From contig NZ_AP021879.1 in NCBI RefSeq assembly GCF_009689005.1, positions 2,914,001 through 2,978,000 of the forward strand: a stretch of 64,000 bases of DNA. Direction: 5' to 3'. The notes under the pieces are model-generated. The model searched no databases. It worked only from the letters and a program-made list of their open reading frames with translations, and was not told the DNA's origin. Positions 1 through 8,635 of the stretch are shown here, in pieces. Each line of letters starts with the position of its first letter. Positions within the stretch are counted from its first letter, which is position 1. Made by a program: the position numbers and the translations under genes. Source of the stretch: Desulfosarcina ovata subsp. ovata (GTDB lineage: Bacteria > Desulfobacterota > Desulfobacteria > Desulfobacterales > Desulfosarcinaceae).

Positions 1-4
1 TGAA

Positions 5-149
5 TAGTGCCCATCCAGAAATGACCAATTTGCCCGATATCTTTGTTCCCCGAAAAATTTTATCCTCGGAATATCAACCATATGCCTGTGGTAAAATTTT
101 TCTGGCGCCTTGATCTCAACCCAATTTGCCTATTTCTGGATGGGCACTA
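5..149. repeat. Short inverted-repeat element, MITE-like
   Basis: Positions 5-22 and 132-149 are perfect 18-bp inverted repeats beginning TAGTGCCCATCC. Inside is a second, weaker inverted pair built around AAAAATTTTA (about 54-64 and 92-103), so the whole 145 bp could fold into a long hairpin. No open frame is present. The terminal repeats with a tiny non-coding interior fit a miniature transposable element or an IS remnant just downstream of the MvhD-like gene. It could also serve as a bulky transcription stop. No target duplication could be confirmed because the left flank is only four bases. Confidence 0.5.
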
Positions 150-167
150 CCTAACCTGGCGATCTGA

Positions 168-938
168 TTAGCTGCCAACGCAATATCGTTTGTTGTCTTC
201 GTCAAAACTGATGAAACCTTGCCGAACTGACGCATGCAGTTGTTTGATGACCACGGACCGGTCCAACTTTAACTCACGGGTGATTTCCTCAATTGAATGA
301 TCTTGTTTTCTTAAAGATGCGATCAACTGGCCGGTTGTCACTTTTTCCGCGATCATTTCATTGAACAGTTTGGAGAATTCATCACTATTGAAATATTCAT
401 CATACTCTTTTTCCGTCTTAAAACGGACCCGGATTTTCTCCCTTTCAACCAGCTTCAGGTAGGGGACCAGGCTGGAGGCCACGTCGAGTCTCGATTTCAG
501 TTCATCGTCGGTCAAGCCTTCGGCTTTGCCGATGGGCCCCATTTTGATCAATTTTTGCGAAAAGTCGTTCATGACTTCGGCAAAACGAATACCTTCGGAG
601 GCGGATACCCATTCAAGCCGCAAACGCTCGGGGTTGATGCCGATGTGGGCCAGCAGTTTTTTGTAAATATACTTCTTGGTCAATGCGTCATAGTTGCCTT
701 CGGTCGAATAGTGGCACTCGCCCGGCCAGCAGCCGCCGATGAACACCCCATCCATGCCGTTCAAAAACGACCTGAAAATGAACAGTGGATCAACCCTGCC
801 CGAGCACATCAAGCGGACCACCTTCATATAAGGCGGGTACTGGAACCTCGAAATCCCGCACAGATCCGCTCCGGCATAGCAACACCAATTACACAAAAAC
901 CCCAAAATTTTCGGCCTGAACTCGTACCCCGTTTTCAT
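168..938 (-). CDS. MvhD/FlxD-like [2Fe-2S] electron-transfer protein with C-terminal winged-helix-like extension
   Basis: The N-terminal ~140 residues match the MvhD/FlxD family: the FLCNWCCYAGADLCG cysteine motif near residue 15 and a GGCWPGECHY motif near residue 70. This subunit passes electrons between a hydrogenase or formate dehydrogenase and HdrA. The second motif carries Cys where the paralog at 26468-26899 carries selenocysteine. About 115 further residues follow the usual MvhD end; the last 55 (DHSIEEITRELKLDRSVVI) look like a helix-turn-helix or winged-helix fold, which is unusual. I chose ATG 938 over the upstream TTG because AAAGGAG lies about nine bases before it. The gene is 57 bp downstream of the formate dehydrogenase gene and probably co-transcribed, suggesting formate oxidation feeding an Hdr-type complex. 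Family assignment is firm; the partner is inferred. Confidence 0.85.
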   Translation of the reverse strand: MKTGYEFRPKILGFLCNWCCYAGADLCGISRFQYPPYMKVVRLMCSGRVDPLFIFRSFLNGMDGVFIGGCWPGECHYSTEGNYDALTKKYIYKKLLAHIGINPERLRLEWVSASEGIRFAEVMNDFSQKLIKMGPIGKAEGLTDDELKSRLDVASSLVPYLKLVEREKIRVRFKTEKEYDEYFNSDEFSKLFNEMIAEKVTTGQLIASLRKQDHSIEEITRELKLDRSVVIKQLHASVRQGFISFDEDNKRYCVGS

Positions 939-995
939 TCTCAAATACTCCTTTCATTGTGAATTTTCTCAAAATACGTTTGTTTTCAACAATTC

Positions 996-3779
996 TTAGG
1001 CGTTCAATGGATTCGCATCCATTTTTGCGGGCGACAGCGCCACGGCACAGACTTTCAGCTCCGGAATCGCGCATACGGGGTCCAGCGCGGCATGGGTCAG
1101 CCGGTTGGCCGCCGCCGCTGCGAAATGAAAGGGGATGAACACGGTTCCCGGCATAATGGCTGGCGTCAATGTGGCCCGTGCCTGGATCGTCCCCCGGCGC
1201 GAACGGATGCTCAGCATCTCTCCATTGACAACACCCAGGCGCAAGGCATCCGAATCGGCGATTTCGATCCGGCATTCCGGCGCCCGCTCGTTCAAATCGT
1301 CACTCTTCATGGTCATGGTGCCGGTATGATAGTGGTAAAGCAGGCGGCCCGTGGTCAGGGTAAACGGAAAATCGTCATCCGGCGTTTCAGCCGGGGGAAT
1401 AAATTCGACCGCATGAAATTTCCCCAGTCCGGAGGTGAACTTTCCGATGTGCAGCACCGGTGTTCCTGGATGGTCGTCCGTGGGACATGGCCAGACCAGT
1501 CCGTCGGCATCGATACGGTGGTAGGAAATGCCGCCATAGGATGGTGTCACTCGGCTGATTTCATCGAACACCGCCTCGGCATCGGCGTATTCCATGGGTA
1601 CCCCCATGCGGGTTGCCAAGGCCGAGGTGATTGACCAGTCATCACGGGCCTCACCCGGCGGCGGGACGGCCGGACGAATCCGCTGGACTTTGCGTTCCGT
1701 GTTGGTGAAGGTTCCCGCTTTCTCAGCGAAACAGGTGGCGGGGAAGACAACATCGGCCAACCGGGCCGTTTCGCTCAGGAAAATGTCCTGAACCACAAAA
1801 AAGTCAAGGTTTTGAAGGCTTTTTTGCACATGGTTCAGGTCCGGATCCGAAACCATGGGATTCTCGCCAATGATGTAAAGGGCTTTGATGTCGCCTGTTA
1901 ACGCCATTGGAATCATCTCCGTGGCCTTCAATCCCATCTTCTCGGACAGGTGGGTGGTGTTCCAGGCGGCCTCCATTTTTTGGGCAGCGGCTGTATCCGT
2001 CACCGACTGATATCCACTATATACGTTGGGCAGGCAGCCCATGTCACAGGCCCCCTGGACGTTGTTCTGGCCGCGCAGCGGATTGACACCGCCCCCGTCA
2101 ATTCCGAGGTTGCCGCAAAGCATGGCCAGGTTGGCAAGGGCTTTTACATTATCCGTACCCGTGCTGTGCTGGGTGATCCCCATGCAGTAAACGATGTTGC
2201 CGACGCCTGCCGTGCCATAAAGCCTGGCCGCGGCAACGATTTGATCGGCCGGAATTCCGGTGATTTGGGATACGGCATCCGGAGTATAAGGTTCAAGGGC
2301 TTTTTTGAATGCATCGAAGCCTTCTGTTCGGGTTTTGATGAATTGCGCATCATGCAAGTTCTCTTTTAGGATCACATGCATGAGACCATTGATCCAGGCC
2401 ACATCGGTGCCCGGCTTCTGGGTCATCTTCAAGACGGCATGCCTGGACAAGGGAATGTCGCGCGGGTCGACCACAATCAACTGGGCTTTTCCGAAGCGCA
2501 CGGCGCGTTTGATATATGTGGACGTCACCGGATGCGTTTCGGTGGTGTTCGATCCGGTGACCAGAATCACATCAGCTTTGCTCAAATCGGCGATGGGATT
2601 GGTCATGGCCCCGCTGCCAAAGCTGGCCGCCAGACCCGCCACCGTGGAAGCATGGCAAAGCCTTGCGCAATGATCCACATTATTGGTCTTAAGCACACTA
2701 CGGGCAAATTTCTGAGCTATATAATTATCTTCATTGGACATCCGGGCCGACGTCAGCACACCGATGCTATCCGGGCCGCTGGAATCACGGATCGCCGATA
2801 ATCGCTGGGCGACATACCCCAGCGCCTCATCCCAGGACGCTTCCCGAAAACTGCCGTTTTCCTTGATCAGCGGTTGGGTCAAACGGTCGGGTGATCCGAT
2901 AAAGTGGTAGCCGAAACGTCCCTTGACACACAGGCGGCCGTGGTTCGGGGCGGCATCCACACCGCTGACCTTCACGACCCGGTTTTCCTTGACATGCAGG
3001 TAAAGCTGGCAACCCGCACCGCAGTAACTGCAGGTGGTGCGCACCTTGCGGGTTTCCCAGGGGCGTACGGTGTAGCGGGCATCCTTTTCGACCAATGCGC
3101 CGACCGGACAGGCCTGGACGCATTCCCCGCAAAACACACAATCCGAATCGCTTAGCGGTCGATCGCCGGCGGTGATGATTTTGGCGTCCTTGCCACGATA
3201 GCCAAAGCGGATCGCATTGTTTACCTGGATGTCGTTACAGGCCTGAACACAGCGGCCGCACTGGATACAACGGGAAAAATCCCGCACGATAAACGGATTG
3301 ACGCTTTCCAAGGGATACCGCGTCGGTCGATGATCGACATACTCCGTACTCACCTGATACCGATACGCCAAATCCTGCAAGCGGCAATCTCCCCATACCG
3401 GACACAGTTCGCCGCTCATGTCCTCATTGGCAACTTTGAGCTGGAGTTCCGACCACTGGGAATCATTGCCCGTTCGAATGGCGCAGTTGTGGTTACCCGA
3501 GCTGAGCATGAGCTCGATGATCTGCCGCCGTGCGGCCACGACTTCAGGAGATTCGGTCTTTACCGCCATGCCGTTTGTCGCCGGCGTTGTGCACGCGGTC
3601 AGCAAAGTTTGCGATCCTGCCACTTCCACCACACAGATCCGGCAGGCACCGGTGGGTGTGGCATCCTTCAAATGGCACAACGTGGGGATATCGATTTGGT
3701 TGCGCTTGGCAACATCCAGAATCGTCTCACCGGCTGAAAAGGGAAACTCATTGCCGTTAATGAAAAGGGTTTGGCTCAT
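996..3779 (-). CDS. fdhA: Formate dehydrogenase, molybdopterin catalytic subunit with NuoG-like Fe-S N-terminus
   Basis: This 927-residue protein belongs to the Mo/W-bisPGD oxidoreductases. In order it shows a [2Fe-2S] plant-ferredoxin domain (Cys35, Cys46, Cys49), a His-Cys3 NuoG-like cluster region (about 98-145), two [4Fe-4S] motifs (CIQCGRCVQAC, CVFCGECVQAC), the cluster motif TCSYCGAGC at the head of the molybdopterin domain, and CARLCHAST near residue 370. In formate dehydrogenases the second Cys of that last motif is the metal ligand, often Sec; here it is Cys followed by the conserved His. The ATG at 3779 has GAGGAG upstream, so the longer frame to 3869 is discarded. The downstream MvhD-like gene suggests electrons go to an Hdr complex rather than directly to NAD. 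No NuoF-like or membrane subunit lies in the window. Formate as substrate is strongly suggested, not proven. Confidence 0.88.
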   Translation of the reverse strand: MSQTLFINGNEFPFSAGETILDVAKRNQIDIPTLCHLKDATPTGACRICVVEVAGSQTLLTACTTPATNGMAVKTESPEVVAARRQIIELMLSSGNHNCAIRTGNDSQWSELQLKVANEDMSGELCPVWGDCRLQDLAYRYQVSTEYVDHRPTRYPLESVNPFIVRDFSRCIQCGRCVQACNDIQVNNAIRFGYRGKDAKIITAGDRPLSDSDCVFCGECVQACPVGALVEKDARYTVRPWETRKVRTTCSYCGAGCQLYLHVKENRVVKVSGVDAAPNHGRLCVKGRFGYHFIGSPDRLTQPLIKENGSFREASWDEALGYVAQRLSAIRDSSGPDSIGVLTSARMSNEDNYIAQKFARSVLKTNNVDHCARLCHASTVAGLAASFGSGAMTNPIADLSKADVILVTGSNTTETHPVTSTYIKRAVRFGKAQLIVVDPRDIPLSRHAVLKMTQKPGTDVAWINGLMHVILKENLHDAQFIKTRTEGFDAFKKALEPYTPDAVSQITGIPADQIVAAARLYGTAGVGNIVYCMGITQHSTGTDNVKALANLAMLCGNLGIDGGGVNPLRGQNNVQGACDMGCLPNVYSGYQSVTDTAAAQKMEAAWNTTHLSEKMGLKATEMIPMALTGDIKALYIIGENPMVSDPDLNHVQKSLQNLDFFVVQDIFLSETARLADVVFPATCFAEKAGTFTNTERKVQRIRPAVPPPGEARDDWSITSALATRMGVPMEYADAEAVFDEISRVTPSYGGISYHRIDADGLVWPCPTDDHPGTPVLHIGKFTSGLGKFHAVEFIPPAETPDDDFPFTLTTGRLLYHYHTGTMTMKSDDLNERAPECRIEIADSDALRLGVVNGEMLSIRSRRGTIQARATLTPAIMPGTVFIPFHFAAAAANRLTHAALDPVCAIPELKVCAVALSPAKMDANPLNA

Positions 3780-4278
3780 TATCGAACTCCTCTGGGCGCA
3801 GTTTTCCGACCTGTTGGCGCGGAGGCGCCAATAGTTAAACGATCCTCGCGCCGTTGGTCGTGAAGGCAAAAATGATGATCAGTGGCGTTTGATCAATTGT
3901 GGCGGGGAATCGAGAAAAAAGGCGATTCCGTCACCAGGGAATTACCATATGCGTGTCGACCCGGACACGCTAGTGCCAGGCACCTCAGGTAAACCCTATT
4001 CGACGGATCGTTAGTGGCATAATGAATAGATGTGAAAGTTAATCTTGATGGGCCGTTATAAACAATTGCATCCACAAAAGTCAATTCAAATCAAATCGAT
4101 TGCCTTGACTTCGCATATCAGCCTGAATTTAAAAGTTTTCTCAAGCGTCAATTTGATAAACCACCTGTGGTGGTTAATTTTTGCAAACACGATCAGGGGA
4201 TTTTGTTGCAGAAATGGATGACAATTACTTGGGCTTTTAGGCGGGTATCTCACTTACATTGGCAAAGAGGGGGCCGCT
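3780..4278. other. Intergenic region upstream of fdhA, no gene seen
   Basis: About 500 bp without a convincing gene; short frames here lack family resemblance and start signals. It holds two adjacent small palindromes: GCGTGTC (3951-3957) with GACACGC (3964-3970), and GTGCCAGGCAC (3973-3983). They lie about 170-200 bp upstream of the fdhA start and could be regulator sites. I saw no good sigma-70 or sigma-54 promoter pair reading toward fdhA. Confidence 0.4.
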
Positions 4279-5229
4279 TCAATACCCTAAAAACGCAGCA
4301 ACGTATTTAAGGGCTGTAAAAACGATGATCATAGAAAGCATCCATTTGATGGCCTTGGCGGGAACAAATTTCTGACAGCGCGCTCCGAGGTACATGCCGG
4401 CCATTCCCCCTGAACCGAATAATGCACCCAAGAGCCAATCCGGAGCCACCGAAATATTCGGGTACAGCGGCGCTATGGTTTGATAAAAAACGACACCGGC
4501 CACCGATGTGACGAAAGTGCCCATCAGGGCCGCTCCGGCCACGGTATAAACCGGCAGACCGAAAAAGGTTACAAAAAACGGGGCGATGATAGATCCTCCC
4601 CCAATGCCGTAAACGCCTCCTACAATGCCCACGATAAAACTGAGGATAAAAATTCCCCAAAACGAAACATCGAACGATTCATCATAAAACGTATATCCCA
4701 GCCGCTTGAAGTTAAAATGCGCGACCGACGTTTTCTTCAAACACATTTCCTTGGCAACGCTTTTCGAATGATAGTTTTTCATCAACGCTTGAAAGCGCTT
4801 TTCACTGTCAGTTTTGGCGTCCCCGCTTGTGTTCTTCTTCAGCAGGTCACGCACCATTTTTAGGCCGATGTATAGGAGGACACCGGCGGCGAAAAGCTTA
4901 AAATGACTCGGATTGGGCAGGTAGACTACTCGCAGGAGGGCGCCAATAAAAACGCCGGGCAGGGTCCCGACAATCACCACCCATGTCAGGGGCCACACCA
5001 TCCGACCCTCGCGCCAGTAGCGATAAACACCACTTGGGATGGCTACAATGTTGAATACCTGGTTGGTAGCGCTGACCGAAGGGTCGGTGTATCCGAGGAA
5101 CGACATTTGAAAAGGCAAAAGAAGAAAAGCTCCCGAAACGCCGCCCATCGAGGTGAAAAAGGATACAATGAAAGCAACAAAAAAAGGAATAAGCGGGTGA
5201 ACTTCTACGCCTGATACTGGAAATAGCAT
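4279..5229 (-). CDS. TauE/SafE-family anion permease
   Basis: A 316-residue polytopic membrane protein of the TauE/SafE family. The N-terminal half has the family's small-residue motif (FFTSMGGVSGAFLLLP) and the second half repeats it (GIVGGVYGIGGGSIIAP), the inverted-repeat layout expected for this fold. About eight membrane segments are visible, separated by a charged cytoplasmic loop at residues ~125-180. Family members export or import sulfite, sulfonates or other oxyanions. It starts only 6 bp after the modC stop and is the last gene of the modABC transport operon. It may therefore handle molybdate, tungstate or a competing sulfur oxyanion; that substrate is inference. The IS in modC lies upstream on the same strand, so expression of this gene may now be polar-affected. 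Confidence 0.85.
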   Translation of the reverse strand: MLFPVSGVEVHPLIPFFVAFIVSFFTSMGGVSGAFLLLPFQMSFLGYTDPSVSATNQVFNIVAIPSGVYRYWREGRMVWPLTWVVIVGTLPGVFIGALLRVVYLPNPSHFKLFAAGVLLYIGLKMVRDLLKKNTSGDAKTDSEKRFQALMKNYHSKSVAKEMCLKKTSVAHFNFKRLGYTFYDESFDVSFWGIFILSFIVGIVGGVYGIGGGSIIAPFFVTFFGLPVYTVAGAALMGTFVTSVAGVVFYQTIAPLYPNISVAPDWLLGALFGSGGMAGMYLGARCQKFVPAKAIKWMLSMIIVFTALKYVAAFLGY

Positions 5230-6154
5230 ATTATTTCATTCGCCTGTTTGTATCTGTGATGACACCAAGACAATTTGTTTTTCAGGTATTGCGACACGAA
5301 TCTTCTTCCCGTTAAACAAATTATATTTTCTTTCGAGATATCTTGGCACTTTCATTTCAAAATCAAATTCCTTTGGGCTTTCAAGTAGTTTGGTGTATAT
5401 TAGGAAATAATCCGGAAGAGGCAAAATTGAGACAATTTCAACCTGAAAGATGTTTTTTCTCAGCCCTCCCTTAACAGGCCGCTCTTCCTTAATTATTTTG
5501 ATATCCTGTGGCATAATACATAATTTGACTTGTTCCCCTGATGGTATTTGTTGGGGCGCCACAATGCTGAAATGTCCCAAATCGACAATTGTTGTTTCGT
5601 TGTGCGCTTTGGCGATTCCGGAGAAAAGATTGCGGTAGGTGAGATACCGGGCAACGCCTTCCGTAGCCGGTTTTTCGAATATAATCTGTGTTCGATCACT
5701 TTGATGCAGCTCACCATCTAGCAGCACCGATATCCTGTCACCCATGCTGTAAGCTTCTTCAAGATTGTGGGTGATATGAAACGCAGTTATACCGATTTCA
5801 TTAATAATTGTTTTCAGTTCGACCCAAAGGTTGCGTTTGGCGCTTTCGTCAATTGAAGAAAAAGGCTCATCCAGCAATACAATATCCGGTTGTATGGCCA
5901 GTGCTCTGGCCAAGGCGACTCTCTGTTTTTCTCCACCCGATAGATGATGAACGTTTCGGGTGCGGAGTTTATGAATGTCCAAAATTGAACACAGTCTATC
6001 GACAATAGCGTCCGGATCTTGAATAAAGTTGTCTCTTGCGTGAAAACCGAACCTGATATTTCCCTCTACATTCAAATGGGGAAAAAGAGAATAATTCTGT
6101 GGGACATAACCCATACAGCGGCGCTCGGGGATTTCGTTGGTAATATTTTCTCGA

Positions 6155-7655
6155 GTTTTCGAAAAATAGTTCTTTGACAAATTGTGATTATGGCACTTTC
6201 ATTGCTATGCAGCCTCTTGGGGGTTGAGATTCTGGTTCCGTTCGAGCAACTCCACTTCTTTTCTCGGTTTGCGGAACCTGAAGATATTTTTCTCTTCCAC
6301 TTCTAACCACTTGCGATAAAAATCTTCGTCCGCCTTCAGTCTCTCAAATACTGCCTTGAAATTTTCGTATTGGGATTGACGTATAATTGAGGGGATCGTT
6401 AATGATCCCTTTGACAGTTTTCCAGCAGTGCTTTGCTTGTAGTTTTCAAAATGGAGGAGGGAGTCAATCCAGGACACCAGGCATATCGTTATTGATACGC
6501 CTTGCTCACTCCTGATAGTGGCTCCCTCCATATCGGTTAGCTGCTTCGCATTCCTGAAAAACTCTTCAATTACCCATCTATGGCTGTAAGTGATGAGAAT
6601 TTTACCGGCTTCCCAAGTGAGTTGATCGGTAAGTAAATATTTCGTGGTTTGAGTGGTGGGATCAACACTTTCAACAACACAATGCTTGCCAGTTATAGAA
6701 TTTAAACGAAGCGTCTTAGTCTTCGTGTGATAAAGAACTTTTTGAGCTTTACCAGTTGCCGGGTCTGCTGTAAAGCCGTATTTTTCAACGTAAGAAATGG
6801 ATTTATAAACCTCGGGCAGGGACCGCGTGTAATATTGATTTTTTGACAATCGCCCTTTGGGGGTGAGCTTAGGGGGCTGGCATGGGACCCTGACCGTGTA
6901 ATTGGGTTTGAGTTCGATAATATAACTGAGCTCAAGGCGTTTAAGTTCTTTGATAAACGGCCCTGTGCAAAACCAGGAATCCGCTAACACCATGGAAGGG
7001 GGGAAACCGACTTCCAATGCCCACTCCAGTATCTCGACGGCAAGCGCATACTTGGTTTTGTATGGATGGGCTTTCCCTCTTTGCCAAGGCATCGTCCCCG
7101 TTTCTTTGTGAAACATTCTGAAATTGATTGGAAATTTGATAAGGTTTCCATCACTGTAATACACAAAAACAAGGCAGGTTGCCTTCATGTTCGTTCCAAA
7201 GGCATGATCGAATAAAACAAACACACCGTGAATCCATTTGCAGAATTTGGTATGGTGTTTCATTGTGTCGTCGATCAGAAAATAACCTGGTTGAAGGGTG
7301 TACATTTGCTGGATGCGTTTGGCATAAAGCAATTGCAACTCGGGGATGTAAAATTTTGCATCGGATAAAAAATAAGAAAGCGTGCTAACCGCCTTTTCTT
7401 CCAACCACATTCGACTAATGCGGCTCAGGTTGAATCCAGAACCCAATACCAAGGCCGTTGCGACCAGTATCATGTTATCAAATTGAATGTTGGTTAGCCC
7501 TGGTTTCAAAAAGGACAGCCCGGTGACAAGGAATGCGAGCGGCTTAGCGCACGGAATCTTCATCCTTATTATCCCTTCTATTTCAGCATGTTATACACCT
7601 CCAGAAATATTATCGCACATATTGAGAATAATGTCCCGCACTATTTTTCGAAAAC
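6155..7655 (-). mobile_element. Complete 1501-bp insertion sequence with DDE transposase
   Basis: The ends are 16-bp perfect inverted repeats beginning GTTTTCGAAAAATAG (6155-6170 and, in reverse complement, 7640-7655). TCGA occurs on both sides (6151-6154 and 7656-7659); the matching flanks extend to the palindrome CTCGAG, so a 4- to 6-bp target duplication is possible. One transposase gene fills most of the element. The YREK signature of its transposase places it in the wider IS4-like group (IS4, IS701, ISH3, IS1634 and relatives). The exact family could not be fixed by eye. Confidence 0.92.
6205..7563 (-). CDS. DDE transposase, IS4-like superfamily
   Basis: The 452-residue transposase has the acidic triad context of IS4-type enzymes: LIDDT near residue 97, VLADSWF near residue 192, and a YSHRWVIEEFFRNAK block near residue 330 that matches Y-x2-R-x3-E-x6-K (YREK) exactly. 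The enzyme would cut and paste the element through the inverted repeats at 6155 and 7655. The frame is intact and full length, with AAGGGA about 13 bases before its ATG, so the copy may still be active. It is transcribed in the same direction as the interrupted mod operon, which could let it drive the downstream modC fragment and tauE. Confidence 0.92.
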   Translation of the reverse strand: MKIPCAKPLAFLVTGLSFLKPGLTNIQFDNMILVATALVLGSGFNLSRISRMWLEEKAVSTLSYFLSDAKFYIPELQLLYAKRIQQMYTLQPGYFLIDDTMKHHTKFCKWIHGVFVLFDHAFGTNMKATCLVFVYYSDGNLIKFPINFRMFHKETGTMPWQRGKAHPYKTKYALAVEILEWALEVGFPPSMVLADSWFCTGPFIKELKRLELSYIIELKPNYTVRVPCQPPKLTPKGRLSKNQYYTRSLPEVYKSISYVEKYGFTADPATGKAQKVLYHTKTKTLRLNSITGKHCVVESVDPTTQTTKYLLTDQLTWEAGKILITYSHRWVIEEFFRNAKQLTDMEGATIRSEQGVSITICLVSWIDSLLHFENYKQSTAGKLSKGSLTIPSIIRQSQYENFKAVFERLKADEDFYRKWLEVEEKNIFRFRKPRKEVELLERNQNLNPQEAA

Positions 7656-7858
7656 TCGAGTATTTTTATCCTTTGAAAATATTTTTCCTTTGGTAATCCT
7701 GTAAAACCCCAAAATGCATTTCATTAAGGACGTTTTGCCGCTACCGGTGGGACCGAGCAGAATATGGTATTCTCCCTTCTCGCACGAGAGGTTAATGTTG
7801 CGCAGGGAAAATTTACCCAACGATAGATTCAGCGACTGAATATCCAACTGGGGAGCCG

Positions 7859-8635
7859 TCATAGTCTCCCCCCGTTGACAGACCTGACGAAGAGCAGAAT
7901 GGCCAGAGACATGGTCACGAGAATGGTTATATAAATTAAAGCCCCGGTGACATCGGCTGACTCGAAGCTTAAATAAATCGCCACCGGAATCGTCTCGGTT
8001 TTCATAGTCGTGGCCCCTGCCAATGTAACCGTTGCGCCAAATTCACCGATCGCCCTGCCCCACACCAACAAAAAAGAGCCGATAAGCCCCCGGCTTGCCA
8101 TGGGAATCACAACCCTTAGAAAGGTTTGCATTTTGCTGTAGCCTAACGTCCGAGCCAGAATTTCATATTCTGTATCGATTCCGTCGAAGGTGTTTTTTAG
8201 TAATCGTATGGACAGTCCCACGATCACAAAAAATTGTGCCACAATGATCCCTTTGACCTCGAAGACAACGGAGCCAAAAATTTGCTCAATTTGTTTGCCG
8301 ATAGCGGTGTTGAAAAAAATGAGCAACATTGCACCAAGAGCTATTGGTGAAAGCACGATGGGCAAGTCCAACAGTGTGTCAATAAAGGCTTTGCCGATAA
8401 AAGAGTGGCGCGAAAACAAATAAGCAACGGGTACTGAGGCCAGGATGGCAATGGCAGAGGAAATCGTGGCCGTTAGCAGTGAGAGCTTAATGGCAAACCA
8501 AACACGGTCAAAATGGGGGGCGGAGATCGCCTTTGTTCCGACCAATTCAAAAAGCATGCTGCCGAAAAGGCTGACAAATACGAATATAAGCAATGCAGCC
8601 GCACCCCACATAAAAGTGTCAAAGGTGCGGTTCAT
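7859..8635 (-). CDS. modB: Molybdate/tungstate ABC transporter permease
   Basis: A 258-residue inner-membrane permease with about six hydrophobic segments and the ModB/CysT-type EAA loop (WGRAIGEFGATVTLAG near residue 195), which docks onto the ATPase. Its start overlaps the modA stop by 4 bp, and its own stop overlaps the modC start by 4 bp, so the three subunits are translationally coupled. The gene is intact, but with modC split by an IS the transporter is probably not functional unless another ATPase substitutes. The EFGATV motif favours molybdate, tungstate or sulfate transport over other ABC substrates. Confidence 0.9.
   Translation of the reverse strand: MNRTFDTFMWGAAALLIFVFVSLFGSMLFELVGTKAISAPHFDRVWFAIKLSLLTATISSAIAILASVPVAYLFSRHSFIGKAFIDTLLDLPIVLSPIALGAMLLIFFNTAIGKQIEQIFGSVVFEVKGIIVAQFFVIVGLSIRLLKNTFDGIDTEYEILARTLGYSKMQTFLRVVIPMASRGLIGSFLLVWGRAIGEFGATVTLAGATTMKTETIPVAIYLSFESADVTGALIYITILVTMSLAILLFVRSVNGGRL

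Larger units (their letters stand above)
5236..7862 (-). pseudogene. modC: Molybdate/tungstate ABC transporter ATPase, split by an IS
   Basis: The N-terminal 69 codons lie at 7862-7656 (Walker A GPTGSGKTS). The rest resumes at 6150 and runs to 5236 (MGYVPQNYSLFPHL, signature LSGGEKQRVALARALA, Walker B DIVLLDEPF, switch His ITHNL, then a TOBE-like C-terminal domain). Removing 6151-7655, that is the IS plus one copy of the TCGA duplication, rejoins the two parts exactly in frame and gives a 373-residue protein of normal ModC length. Both halves otherwise look undamaged, so the insertion is probably recent. The start overlaps the modB stop by 4 bp (ATGA). The downstream fragment keeps an open frame from 6180 but lacks Walker A and cannot bind ATP normally. 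Molybdate versus tungstate cannot be separated from sequence alone. Confidence 0.9.

Noticed and set aside
3893-4084. A 63-codon frame upstream of fdhA.
   Set aside because: Weak start and no recognisable content; more likely regulatory sequence.
6150-7660. Two separate ABC ATPase genes flanking a transposase.
   Set aside because: Each half lacks essential motifs, and the halves join exactly in frame when the IS and one TCGA copy are removed.
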